NCBI RefSeq assembly: GCF_014268275.3
Contig: NZ_CP077084.1
Coordinates: 2,604,001 to 2,668,000, forward strand
DNA: 64,000 nt
Reading direction: 5' to 3'
Source: Pseudomonas tritici
Lineage (GTDB): Bacteria; Pseudomonadota; Gammaproteobacteria; Pseudomonadales; Pseudomonadaceae
Shown here piece by piece: positions 28,677 to 36,694 of this stretch. The notes beneath the pieces are model-generated. The model worked only from the letters and a program-made list of their open reading frames with translations. It searched no databases and was not told the origin of the DNA. Numbering within the stretch: the first letter of the stretch is position 1; each line of letters opens with the position of its first letter. Made by a program: the position numbers and the translations under genes.

Positions 28677-29435
28677 TTACTGAATGCTGTAGCCGCCGTC
28701 GATCACCACGTTCTCGCCGGTGATCATCTTGGCTGCGTCGCTGACCAGGTAGAGCACCAGGCCGGCGATTTCTTCCGGCTGAGCGAAGCGCCCCACCGGG
28801 ATCTGCAATTTGGCGCGCTCGCCCAGTTCACCGGCCCAGGCCTTCTTGCCCAAGGCTGTTTCGACGATGGTTGGCGACACGGCGTTGACGTTGATGCCGT
28901 GGGGCGCCCATTCCATGGCTAACACCTTGGTCATGCCGACCACGGCGGCCTTGCTGGCGCAGTAGGCCACATGGCGATCCAGCCCGATCACGGCGGCCTG
29001 GGAAGCGAGGTTGACGATGCGCCCGCCGCCGCTTTCGATCATGTGCCGGGCACAGGCCTGGGCCACGAAGAAGCTGGCCTTGAGGTTGATGTCGAGGGTG
29101 GTGTCCCAGGCGTTTTCGCTGACCTCCAGCGCCTTGTCCAGCAGCGCAACGCCGGCGCTGTTGACCAGGTAATCGATACGCCCGAGCGCGGCGGCAGCCT
29201 GGTCGACGGTGGCCTGTACCGAGTCGAGCTGGCGCAGGTCGACCACCAGGCCCAGGTGGCCGGCGCCGAGGCTGGCGGCGACATCCACCACCGCCGGGTC
29301 GCGATCCAGCAGGGCCACCCTGGCACCTCGTTCCACCAATAAGTTGGCACAGGCCAGGCCGATACCGGCCGCGCCCCCGGTGATCACGGCGCAACGGCCG
29401 GTGAGGTCGAACGCCTGGTTCCAGAAATTGGACAT
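28677..29435 (-). CDS. SDR-family polyol dehydrogenase (threitol/galactitol dehydrogenase-like)
   Basis: A 252-residue classical short-chain dehydrogenase: TGGAAGIGLACA cofactor motif near residue 20, NSAGVALL, and the catalytic S-Y-K (NLASQAAV, HVAYCASKAAV). Its sequence style matches the galactitol and D-threitol dehydrogenase group, and it lies between the ABC permease and the DhaK gene. It would supply the ketose for the DhaKL kinase by oxidising an imported polyol. The ATG at 29435 has GGGGAG at good distance; a GTG at 29444 is too close to it. Substrate is inference. Confidence 0.85.
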   Translation of the reverse strand: MSNFWNQAFDLTGRCAVITGGAAGIGLACANLLVERGARVALLDRDPAVVDVAASLGAGHLGLVVDLRQLDSVQATVDQAAAALGRIDYLVNSAGVALLDKALEVSENAWDTTLDINLKASFFVAQACARHMIESGGGRIVNLASQAAVIGLDRHVAYCASKAAVVGMTKVLAMEWAPHGINVNAVSPTIVETALGKKAWAGELGERAKLQIPVGRFAQPEEIAGLVLYLVSDAAKMITGENVVIDGGYSIQ

Positions 29436-29449
29436 TGCACACACTCCCC

Positions 29450-30427
29450 TTAGCGTTTTTTCTTGCGCCAGACATCGATCAACACGGCGAGCACGATGAT
29501 CAACCCCTTGGCCACTTGTTGGTAATACGACGACACCCCGAGCAGGTTCAAGCCGTTGTTGATCACGCCGATCAACAGCGCGCCGAACAGCGTGCCGACG
29601 ATACTGCCGGTGCCGCCGGACAGGCTGGTACCGCCGATCACCACGGCGGCAATCGCGTCCAGCTCATACGACACGCCTGCCTGGGGCAACGCCGAGGTGG
29701 TGCGCGCAGCCAGCACCACACCCGCCAGGCCCGCCAGCAGGCCGGAAATCACATACACCGAGAACGTCACCTTGCGCACGCCGATGCCGGAGGTGCGTGC
29801 GCTTTTTTCATTGCCGCCCACGGCGTACACGTAGCGGCCATAGGTGGTGTAGCGCAGCACCATCCAGAAAATCAGCGCGACCACCGCAAAGATAATGATT
29901 GGTACGCCAATGGGCCCGAACTTGCCGATACCCATGGCGAGGAAGCTGTCGGGCAGGTCGGTGACGGGACTGCCGTCGTTCAGAATAAAGGTCATGCCCC
30001 GCGCCACGCTGAGCATGCCAAGCGTGGCGACAAACGGCGGGATGCTCAGGTTGGCGACCATAAAGCCATTGACCACACCCAGCATGGCCCCGGCAAACAT
30101 CCCCGCACTCACCGCTGCCAGCAGGCCATAGCCCTGGGTGGCGACCAGCGCGCTGCACAAGCCGGCAAACGCCAGGATCGAACCCACCGACAGGTCGATG
30201 CCCTTGGTCAGGATCACGTAGGTCATGCCCACGGCGAGGATGCCGTTGATTGAGGTCTGGCGCAGGATGTCCATCCAGTTGCGCCACGTCATGAAGTACT
30301 CGCTGGAAAACGCCATCACCACGCACAACAGGATAAACACCAGCGGCAGGCCGAAGCGGTCCAGGGATAGGCGCAGGCGATTGCGCGGCGCGGCGGTCAC
30401 GGGTGCAGCAAGGACTTTGCTATTCAT
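29450..30427 (-). CDS. Sugar/polyol ABC transporter permease (RbsC family)
   Basis: A 325-residue permease with about nine to ten membrane segments. The signature GMTYVILTKGIDLSVGSILAF is near residue 68 and YELDAIAAVVIGGTSLSGGTGS near the C-terminus. Its start overlaps the ATPase stop by 4 bases (30424-30427). The operon contains no periplasmic binding protein gene, which is unusual; a partner must be encoded elsewhere. Confidence 0.9.
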   Translation of the reverse strand: MNSKVLAAPVTAAPRNRLRLSLDRFGLPLVFILLCVVMAFSSEYFMTWRNWMDILRQTSINGILAVGMTYVILTKGIDLSVGSILAFAGLCSALVATQGYGLLAAVSAGMFAGAMLGVVNGFMVANLSIPPFVATLGMLSVARGMTFILNDGSPVTDLPDSFLAMGIGKFGPIGVPIIIFAVVALIFWMVLRYTTYGRYVYAVGGNEKSARTSGIGVRKVTFSVYVISGLLAGLAGVVLAARTTSALPQAGVSYELDAIAAVVIGGTSLSGGTGSIVGTLFGALLIGVINNGLNLLGVSSYYQQVAKGLIIVLAVLIDVWRKKKR

Positions 30428-31911
30428 GAGGCAAGACTCAACAAGGCTTCCTGGGAGAGGGCGGTGTCGGTGCTGACGGTCACCAGGCGGCCGCCCTTGA
30501 ATACCGCGATGCGATCACTCAGATGCAGCAGCTCCGGCGCTTCGGACGAGACCACGATGGCCGCGCCGCCGGCACGCACAAATTCATCGAGCAGGTGATA
30601 GATCTCCTGCTTGGCGCCCTCGTCGATGCCGCGCGTGGGTTCATCGCAAAGCAGGCAGATCGGCTGGGTCGACAGGCATTTGGCGAGCACCACCTTTTGC
30701 TGGTTGCCGCCGCTCATGGATTCCACCGGCAGGTCCAGGGACGAGACCTTGATCTGCAGGCGCTTGACCATGCTTTGCGCCAGGGCTTGCTCCTTGCGTG
30801 CGTTGATCACCGACCAGCTCGACAGCTGCTTGTAGGCCGACAGCGCGATATTCGCGAGGATGCTGGCGCTGAGCACCAGGCCACTGTCTTTGCGGTCTTC
30901 GGTGACCAGTGACATGCCGGCGCGAATCGTCGCGGCCGGGGTGCCGGTGGGCAGGGGTTGGCCTTGCAGGGTGGCACTGCCGGCGTCGGGCACGGTGAGG
31001 CCATACAGGCAGTTGAGGAACTCACTGCGGCCCGAGCCCATCAGCCCGTAGATACCGAGGATTTCGCCTTGGCGCAGTTGCAGGCTGATGTCCTGGAATT
31101 CGCCGTTGCGGCTCAGGCCGTTGACGTCCAGGCAGGTGGCGGCGGCGCATTCGCGGCCGGCTTTGTGGTCGATGCGTTGCAGCTCCTGGCCGACGATACC
31201 GCGTACCAGATGAGCGCGGTCGATATCGGCCATGCGCCCGCTTTCGACAAAGGCGCCGTCGCGAAAGATGCTGTAGTCGTCGGCGATCTGCGCCAGTTCG
31301 CTGAGGCGGTGAGACACATAAATGATGCCGGCACCGCGCTCGGTGAGGCGGCGGATGGCCTTGAACAGGGTTTGCGCCTCGTGTTCGCCGATGGCCGAAG
31401 TGGGCTCGTCCATGATCATCACCTGGCAGTCATGGCTGAAGGCTTTGGCAATTTCCACCAGTTGGATCTGCGCCACGCTCAAGCGGTGCATCGGGCTGGT
31501 GGCATCCACGTCGAATTCGAGGCTTTGCAGGAGTTCGCGGGTGCGCCGGTTGAGCGCCTTGCTGTCGACAATGCAGCCGGCGCGCCGCGGCTCGCGACCC
31601 AGCCAGATGTTCTCGGCGACGGTCATGTAGGGAATCGGTTCCAGCTCCTGGGTGATCATCGCCACGCCGGCGGCGAGTGCCGCGCTGGGGCGATCGAACT
31701 GCACCGGCTGGCCGTTGAGCAGGATGCTGCCGGCGTCGCGCCCGGTGATGCCCATCAAGATACTGAGAAAAGTCGATTTGCCGGCACCATTGCCGCCGCA
31801 CAGCGCGTGCACGCTGCCGGCACGCAGGGAGAGGCGCCCGTCGCGCAGGGCCGGAACCCCCGCGTAGGCTTTGGAAACGTGTTCAGCGTGGAGCAGTAAT
31901 GGCGGGGCCAT
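30424..31911 (-). CDS. Sugar/polyol ABC transporter ATP-binding protein (RbsA family)
   Basis: A 495-residue double ATPase: Walker A GGNGAGKSTFLS with Walker B VMIMDEPTSAIGEHE in the first half, a degenerate second site (GLMGSGRSE), signature MSGGNQQKVVLAKCL and [13 protein letters not shown] in the second. It is the first gene of the operon, read leftward from the divergent region with the TGATCAT boxes. An AATAAGAA catabolite motif precedes the AGAGGA ribosome binding site. It is a paralogue of XylG and AraG in this window. Confidence 0.9.
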   Translation of the reverse strand: MAPPLLLHAEHVSKAYAGVPALRDGRLSLRAGSVHALCGGNGAGKSTFLSILMGITGRDAGSILLNGQPVQFDRPSAALAAGVAMITQELEPIPYMTVAENIWLGREPRRAGCIVDSKALNRRTRELLQSLEFDVDATSPMHRLSVAQIQLVEIAKAFSHDCQVMIMDEPTSAIGEHEAQTLFKAIRRLTERGAGIIYVSHRLSELAQIADDYSIFRDGAFVESGRMADIDRAHLVRGIVGQELQRIDHKAGRECAAATCLDVNGLSRNGEFQDISLQLRQGEILGIYGLMGSGRSEFLNCLYGLTVPDAGSATLQGQPLPTGTPAATIRAGMSLVTEDRKDSGLVLSASILANIALSAYKQLSSWSVINARKEQALAQSMVKRLQIKVSSLDLPVESMSGGNQQKVVLAKCLSTQPICLLCDEPTRGIDEGAKQEIYHLLDEFVRAGGAAIVVSSEAPELLHLSDRIAVFKGGRLVTVSTDTALSQEALLSLAS

Positions 31912-31932
31912 TGGTGTGTCCTCTTGCTGATT

Positions 31933-31940
31933 TTCTTATT
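31933..31940 (-). promoter_or_regulatory. Hfq/Crc (CA) motif before the ABC ATPase gene
   Basis: The minus strand reads AATAAGAAAATC about 20 bases before the ATG, matching AAnAAnAA. Confidence 0.45.
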
Positions 31941-31960
31941 AGGTGTTTTATCCAGTAGCC

Positions 31961-31976
31961 TGATCATATGATCGGA
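31961..31976. promoter_or_regulatory. Operator box 1 of the tetrulose cluster
   Basis: TGATCATATGATCGGA, followed after three bases by a further TGATCATATG (31980-31989). It lies 50 bases upstream of the ABC ATPase start and matches box 2 (32134-32149) at 15 of 16 positions. The likely binder is the SorC-type regulator. Confidence 0.65.
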
Positions 31977-32133
31977 TAGTGATCATATGTTTAAACTGCT
32001 TGAGTCGGTTTTGTCAATGGCTCGGTACAACGTCTTCCAGTGCTATGGCAGTTTTGAACGGTTTGATCACTTAAATAAGCCTTGACACCACCCTGCCAGT
32101 CGTCCGCTAATGGTTGTGCATAATTTCAGTGAG

Positions 32134-32149
32134 TGATCATTTGATCGGA
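32134..32149. promoter_or_regulatory. Operator box 2 of the tetrulose cluster
   Basis: TGATCATTTGATCGGA ends about 17 bases before the RpiB-like start, close to its ribosome binding site. It would allow the same regulator to control the divergent isomerase gene. A lone TTGATCAC at 32063 may be an extra half-site. Confidence 0.65.
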
Positions 32150-32166
32150 CTGGTGGAGAAACAGTG

Positions 32167-32649
32167 ATGGGTGCACAAACGACGTTTTCGGTGGCCGTCG
32201 GATGCGACGAGGCGGGCTTCGAGCTCAAGGAATTGCTCAAGCGCTTTATCGAAAGCCTGGGGTATGGAGTTGAGGACTTTGGCTGCCATTCGTCCAGCCC
32301 GGTGCTCTATCCGGATATCGCGGCGGCTGTCGCGATGGCGGTTGGTGCCGGTGAGCAGCGCCTGGGTGTGTTGATTTGCGGCACGGGCATCGGCATGGCG
32401 ATTTCAGCCAACAAGATCAAGGGGGTACGAGCGGCCCAAGCCCATGACACGTATTCCGCCGAGCGGGCGCGCAAAAGCAACGATGCGCAGATCCTGTCGA
32501 TCGGTGCACGGGTGATCGGGCCCGAGCTGGCCAAGAGCATCGTGAAGGTGTTTCTCGAGTCAGAATTCGAAGCGGAGCGCTCCGGGGCGAAAGTCGAGCG
32601 CATCACTGCGCTCGAACGGGCGAACAGGGCGTTGCCGTCAGACGACTGA
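32167..32649 (+). CDS. RpiB/LacA-family sugar-phosphate isomerase
   Basis: A 160-residue RpiB-type isomerase. The base Cys71 lies in VLICGTGIGMAISANK, and RAAQAHDTYSAERARKSNDAQILSIGARVIG matches the family. The usual N-terminal GxDHxG reads GCDEAG here (Asp14-Glu15), replacing a histidine that helps bind ribose 5-phosphate in characterised enzymes. With the DhaKL and SDR genes this points to isomerisation of a tetrulose phosphate (D-erythrulose-4-P to D-erythrose-4-P, as by mycobacterial DerI) rather than ribose-5-P; this is inference. The ATG at 32167 has GGTGGAG upstream; a GTG at 32164 is possible. Confidence 0.85.
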   Translation: MGAQTTFSVAVGCDEAGFELKELLKRFIESLGYGVEDFGCHSSSPVLYPDIAAAVAMAVGAGEQRLGVLICGTGIGMAISANKIKGVRAAQAHDTYSAERARKSNDAQILSIGARVIGPELAKSIVKVFLESEFEAERSGAKVERITALERANRALPSDD

Positions 32650-32655
32650 GCCGGG

Positions 32656-33921
32656 TCAGAAGACTGCTTTGACCTGCAGGCCCAGCACCAAAGCGTTGTC
32701 GATGTTGTCACCGGAAAACGCTCCCGGCTTGATGATGTATTGCACATCCGGGCGCAGGGTCAGCCATGGCGTAGCCTGGTAGCCATAGCTCAGTTCGATC
32801 AACTGTTCGGCATTGTTCAGGTTGGGATAATCCGTGCCGGCGTTGACGGCGGCCAGTTCCTGCGCGTCACGGCTGCGCGGGTTCGGTACGGCGCGACCAT
32901 AACCCAGGGCCAGGGTGTCACGCGGCCGGCCTTCGAACGGTTTGTACAGCACCACGCCTGCGCCGTACCACTTGCTGAACGGCGACGCCGCTGCGCTGGC
33001 AGCGGAGTATTGGCCGAAGGCGTGTAGCACGCGGCCGGCGGACGAGTCCGACGCCCACACCGCCTGGTCGATCAGCAGGTAGTGACCGCCGCGTCCGCTG
33101 ACCTCCTTGTTGCTGCCGATGCGTTTCACGTCGGAGCTGTCGTAGTAATAGCCCAGTTTGTATTCGCCCGGCAGCGTGCCCGCGTGTTTGTACACCAGCT
33201 CTATCGGCACCACGGTGCCGGTGGTGTGCTTGGGGCTCAAGTGCCAGGCGCGGCTGGAATCGCCATTGCTGTCGGGGTCCACATTGAACGCGGCGACGCG
33301 CAGTTGCCAGGACGGCGAGAAGTCATATTTCACCCGCGCACCCAGGCGCGCGTTCGGGTAGTTGGTCCAGCCGCTGCCGCCGGACATGTTCAGTGGGTGC
33401 CCGCAGAAACCGGCGTTCATGAAGTTGCACAGGATGCCGCTGTCCAGGCCGCCGAGGTCATTGCCCATGGCCATGTAGCCGAGCTTGACGTTCAGTGCCG
33501 GGGTGAAGAGGGTGCGTTCGTAACTCAGCTCGGTCAGGCGGGTGTAGAGGCCACCGTAGTTTTCCTGGATCGGCAGGCGGTTGCCGACCAAATCCTCGGA
33601 AGCACTGTTGCCGCGCCGGTCATTGATCGTGACCTGAATGCGGTCGCCATGGTTGAAACCGTAGAGCTTGCCCAGGTCGAACTGCACGCCGAGCTTGAGG
33701 TTTTGCGAATAACGCGCCGAGCGGTGTTGGCCGCCGTGGGCGTTGTAGGCGGTTTCGCCGCTGTAGTCGCCGGTGAAGCGGATGCCTTGTTCGTCGAGTT
33801 CACGGCGCAGGCCGCCCCAGTCGCCGGTCAGGGTGGTATCACTGGCTTGAACGGGCAGGGCGGCGCCAAAGGCCAGGCCGAGCAACAGGCGCCCAAGGGA
33901 AAGATGAGAAACGGGGGGCAT
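32656..33921 (-). CDS. oprB: OprB-family carbohydrate porin
   Basis: A 421-residue outer-membrane porin: signal peptide (MPPVSHLSLGRLLLGLAFGAALPVQA), then LTGDWGGLRRELDEQGIRF, the hallmark OprB N-terminus, many amphipathic strands, and a terminal phenylalanine as usual for barrel insertion. It is downstream of gcd with 55 bases between, as in the P. putida gcd-oprB pair, and admits glucose and related sugars to the periplasm. It is convergent with the RpiB-like gene, 6 bases apart. The ATG at 33921 starts the signal peptide and has GAAGAA upstream. Confidence 0.9.
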   Translation of the reverse strand: MPPVSHLSLGRLLLGLAFGAALPVQASDTTLTGDWGGLRRELDEQGIRFTGDYSGETAYNAHGGQHRSARYSQNLKLGVQFDLGKLYGFNHGDRIQVTINDRRGNSASEDLVGNRLPIQENYGGLYTRLTELSYERTLFTPALNVKLGYMAMGNDLGGLDSGILCNFMNAGFCGHPLNMSGGSGWTNYPNARLGARVKYDFSPSWQLRVAAFNVDPDSNGDSSRAWHLSPKHTTGTVVPIELVYKHAGTLPGEYKLGYYYDSSDVKRIGSNKEVSGRGGHYLLIDQAVWASDSSAGRVLHAFGQYSAASAAASPFSKWYGAGVVLYKPFEGRPRDTLALGYGRAVPNPRSRDAQELAAVNAGTDYPNLNNAEQLIELSYGYQATPWLTLRPDVQYIIKPGAFSGDNIDNALVLGLQVKAVF

Positions 33922-33976
33922 GCGGGTTCTTCCAAAGCAGAAGGCGCGGTGCAAAGCGCACCGCGCTTGAAGGAGG

Positions 33977-36385
33977 TTATGGCAGGGCGTAAGCGATCAC
34001 GTAGTCGCCACGGTCAGTGGACTGGCGTGCGCCGCCAGCGGTGACGACCACGTACTGCTTGCCGGTTTTCGGCGAGACGTAGGTCATCGGCCCACCCTGG
34101 CTGCCTACCGGCAGGCGGGCTTTCCAGACTTCCTCGCCATTGCCGCTGTTAAAGGCGCGCAGGTAGAAGTCCTGGGTGCCGGCGATGAAGATCAGGCCGC
34201 CCTGGGTCGACAGGGTGCCGCCAAGGGTCGGCAAGCCGATCTTGATCGGCAGGTGCATGCGGATACCCAGCGGGCCGGTGTCCTCCACGGTGCCGACCGG
34301 CACTTGCCAGGCGACTTTCTGGGTCTTCATGTCGATCGCGGTCAGGGTGCCGAAGGGCGGCGCCTGGCACGGAATGCCGGCCACCGACAGGAAGCGGTTT
34401 TTGTTCACGGCATACGGCGTGCCCTTGAGCGGCACGGCGCCCATCCCGGTGTTCAGCGCTTCGCCACCGGACGCGGCCAGGGCCTTGTTCTGCGACGGTA
34501 TCATCTGGATCCACAGGCCCAGGCGCATGTCGTTGACGAAGATAAAGCCGTGTACCGGGTCGGTGGAAAGACTGCCCCAGTTCATGCCGCCCAGCGATCC
34601 CGGGAAACTCAGCGATTTGTCCGTGCCCGGCGCGGTGTACAGGCCGTCGTAGCGCATGCCTTTGAAGTCAATGCGGCACAGCAATTGGTCAAACGGCGTG
34701 GCACCCCACATGTCCGATTCGGTCAGGGTTTGCGCGCCGATCTGCGGCATGCCGACGGATTTTGGCTGGGTGGGCGAGTAGGGCTCGTTAGGGATGTTCG
34801 CGGCCTTGACCGGTACTTCTTTAACCTCGGTCAGTGGCTTGCCGGTGGCGCGGTCGAGCACGTAGATCTGCCCGGCCTTGGTGCCGATCACCACCGCTGG
34901 CACAGCCTTGTCGCTGCCGGGCGGGGTGAAGTCGATCAGGCTTGGCTGCATCGGCAGGTCGAAGTCCCACAGGTCATTGTGGACGGTCTGGTAGACCCAT
35001 TTTTCCGCGCCGGTGGAGGCGTCCAGCGCCAATACTGAAGCACCGTATTTATGGTTAAGCTCGGTGCGCTCCACACCATAGATGTCGGTGGACGAACTGC
35101 CCATCGGCAGGAAAACCGTGTTCATCAGCGGGTCATAGGACATGGGTGCCCAGCTGTTCGGGGTGCTGCGCACATAGGTGCTGCCGTCGGCCGGGGCCTG
35201 CTTGTCTTGCGGGTTGCCCGGGTCGAAAGCCCAGCGCATCTGGCCGGTGATCACGTCGAAACCACGGATCACGCCGCCCGGCATGTCGGTCTGTACGTTG
35301 TCGGCCACGCGGCCACCCACCACTACAGTGGTACCGGCGATCAACGGAGCGGAGGACAGTTGGTAGTAGCTGTCCGGCACGTTACCCAGGCCGGCTTTCA
35401 AGTCGACTTGGCCGTGGCTGCCGAAGTCTTCGCAGAATTTGCCGGTGTCGGCATCCACCGCGATCAGGCGCGCATCGATAGTGTTGGTCAGCAAGCGACG
35501 CTGGCATTGCGCACCGGCCGGAACGCTGGCGGCGATGATCGGCGAGCTGTTGGGCTGGCTTGGCTGGGCAATCGGCGCGGTGGCGTCGAAATACGCCATG
35601 CCACGGCAACGTTGCCACACCGCGGATTTGGCGTTGACCTCGTTCTTCCACAGCTCTTTGCCGGTGTCGGCGTCGAGGGCGATCAGGTTGTTGTGCGGCG
35701 TGCAGATGAACACTTTGTTGCCGATCTGCAAGGGCGTCAGTTGGTCTTCGGCGCCGTTGCCGTCGCTGATTGCCACGTCGCCGGTGTGGTAGGTCCACGC
35801 CACTTTGAGCTGGTTGACGGTGTCACGGTTGATCTGGTCCAACGCGGCGAAGCGGCTGCCGCCTTCGGTGTTGCCGTAGTGCGCCCAGTCTTTCTGAGCA
35901 TCGGCGGGGGCTACCGGCGTGATGCCAGGGCCGGTACCGGTCGGAGCCACGCTGGGGTGGGCGACAAACATATTGCCCGCCGCCACGGCCACGCCGACCG
36001 CCAATACCGCGGCAACGCCATAGGCACCGCGTGCAGGCTTATTGACGAGCAGCGGGTAGACCAGCGCTACCACCATGCCGATGGCCGCAAACATGAATAC
36101 ACGCGAGAACAGCGGCCAGAACACCAGGCCCACATCCGCCACCGCCCAGATGGCCGTGCCGACCAGGAAAGCCGCAAACAGCCACGCGCCCGCCGGTTTG
36201 CGCCGGGCAATCAGCAAGCCGGCAATCGCCATGGCCAGGCCGCCGATCAGGAAGTACCAGGAACCTCCCAGGCTGACCAGTTTGACGCCGCCGATGGCCA
36301 GCGCGAGGCCGAGCAGGGCGATGATTACGCCCAGGCCCAGCAGTAAAAATCTAGAGGCGCCAGCGGCGCGCGATGCTCGTTTCAT
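33977..36385 (-). CDS. gcd: Membrane-bound PQQ glucose dehydrogenase
   Basis: An 802-residue quinoprotein that oxidises glucose to gluconolactone in the periplasm and passes electrons to ubiquinone. Residues 1-145 hold five predicted membrane helices. The rest is an eight-bladed propeller with tryptophan-docking repeats, starting at DWAHYGNTEGGSRFAALDQIN and including WRFDPGNP-like and GGMNWGSLSTDP segments. Length and domain order match Gcd of the glucose/quinate/shikimate dehydrogenase family; quinate dehydrogenase is the main alternative, but the oprB neighbour favours glucose. PQQ synthesis genes are not in the window. Confidence 0.9.
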   Translation of the reverse strand: MKRASRAAGASRFLLLGLGVIIALLGLALAIGGVKLVSLGGSWYFLIGGLAMAIAGLLIARRKPAGAWLFAAFLVGTAIWAVADVGLVFWPLFSRVFMFAAIGMVVALVYPLLVNKPARGAYGVAAVLAVGVAVAAGNMFVAHPSVAPTGTGPGITPVAPADAQKDWAHYGNTEGGSRFAALDQINRDTVNQLKVAWTYHTGDVAISDGNGAEDQLTPLQIGNKVFICTPHNNLIALDADTGKELWKNEVNAKSAVWQRCRGMAYFDATAPIAQPSQPNSSPIIAASVPAGAQCQRRLLTNTIDARLIAVDADTGKFCEDFGSHGQVDLKAGLGNVPDSYYQLSSAPLIAGTTVVVGGRVADNVQTDMPGGVIRGFDVITGQMRWAFDPGNPQDKQAPADGSTYVRSTPNSWAPMSYDPLMNTVFLPMGSSSTDIYGVERTELNHKYGASVLALDASTGAEKWVYQTVHNDLWDFDLPMQPSLIDFTPPGSDKAVPAVVIGTKAGQIYVLDRATGKPLTEVKEVPVKAANIPNEPYSPTQPKSVGMPQIGAQTLTESDMWGATPFDQLLCRIDFKGMRYDGLYTAPGTDKSLSFPGSLGGMNWGSLSTDPVHGFIFVNDMRLGLWIQMIPSQNKALAASGGEALNTGMGAVPLKGTPYAVNKNRFLSVAGIPCQAPPFGTLTAIDMKTQKVAWQVPVGTVEDTGPLGIRMHLPIKIGLPTLGGTLSTQGGLIFIAGTQDFYLRAFNSGNGEEVWKARLPVGSQGGPMTYVSPKTGKQYVVVTAGGARQSTDRGDYVIAYALP

Positions 36386-36694
36386 GTCGAAAGGACTCGA
36401 ATGTGAGAGGGCAAAGACGCGATTTTAGCAATATAAGTAACTGGTTAGTACATTAGAGTCCTGCAATAGACTATTACAGGTGGTGCGATGATGGGTTGAG
36501 GCTAAATGTCGCGTATGGCGGCGCTCTGTAGTGAGCGGGCTTGTCGCACCGCCCGCGCTGGGTGGCGAAGCCGCCCCAATAAGACCGCAGCGTTTTTTCA
36601 GAAAGAACGCGGCGCCTGGGTATGGGGCGGCTTCGCCACCCAGCGCGGGGCAAGCCCGCTCACTACAGGCGGGCTGGACGGGTAGCGCGTCAGG
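36386..36694. other. Intergenic region between gcd and the chemoreceptor gene
   Basis: This 309-base stretch carries the gcd promoter region (36386-36525), in which I see no clear operator, followed by the REPIN at 36526-36668. I see no gene here. Confidence 0.7.
36526..36668. repeat. REPIN, diverged copy of the 10905 element
   Basis: The right arm (36623-36668) equals the 46-base arm of the element at 10905-11040. The left arm (36526-36578) has 7 extra bases in its middle (TTGTCGCACCGCCCGCG instead of TTGCCCCGCG). It lies between the gcd promoter and the end of the chemoreceptor gene. Confidence 0.88.

Noticed and set aside
32164..32166. GTG as start of the RpiB-like gene
   Set aside because: The ATG three bases later is a better start at an acceptable distance from GGTGGAG; the protein differs by one residue.
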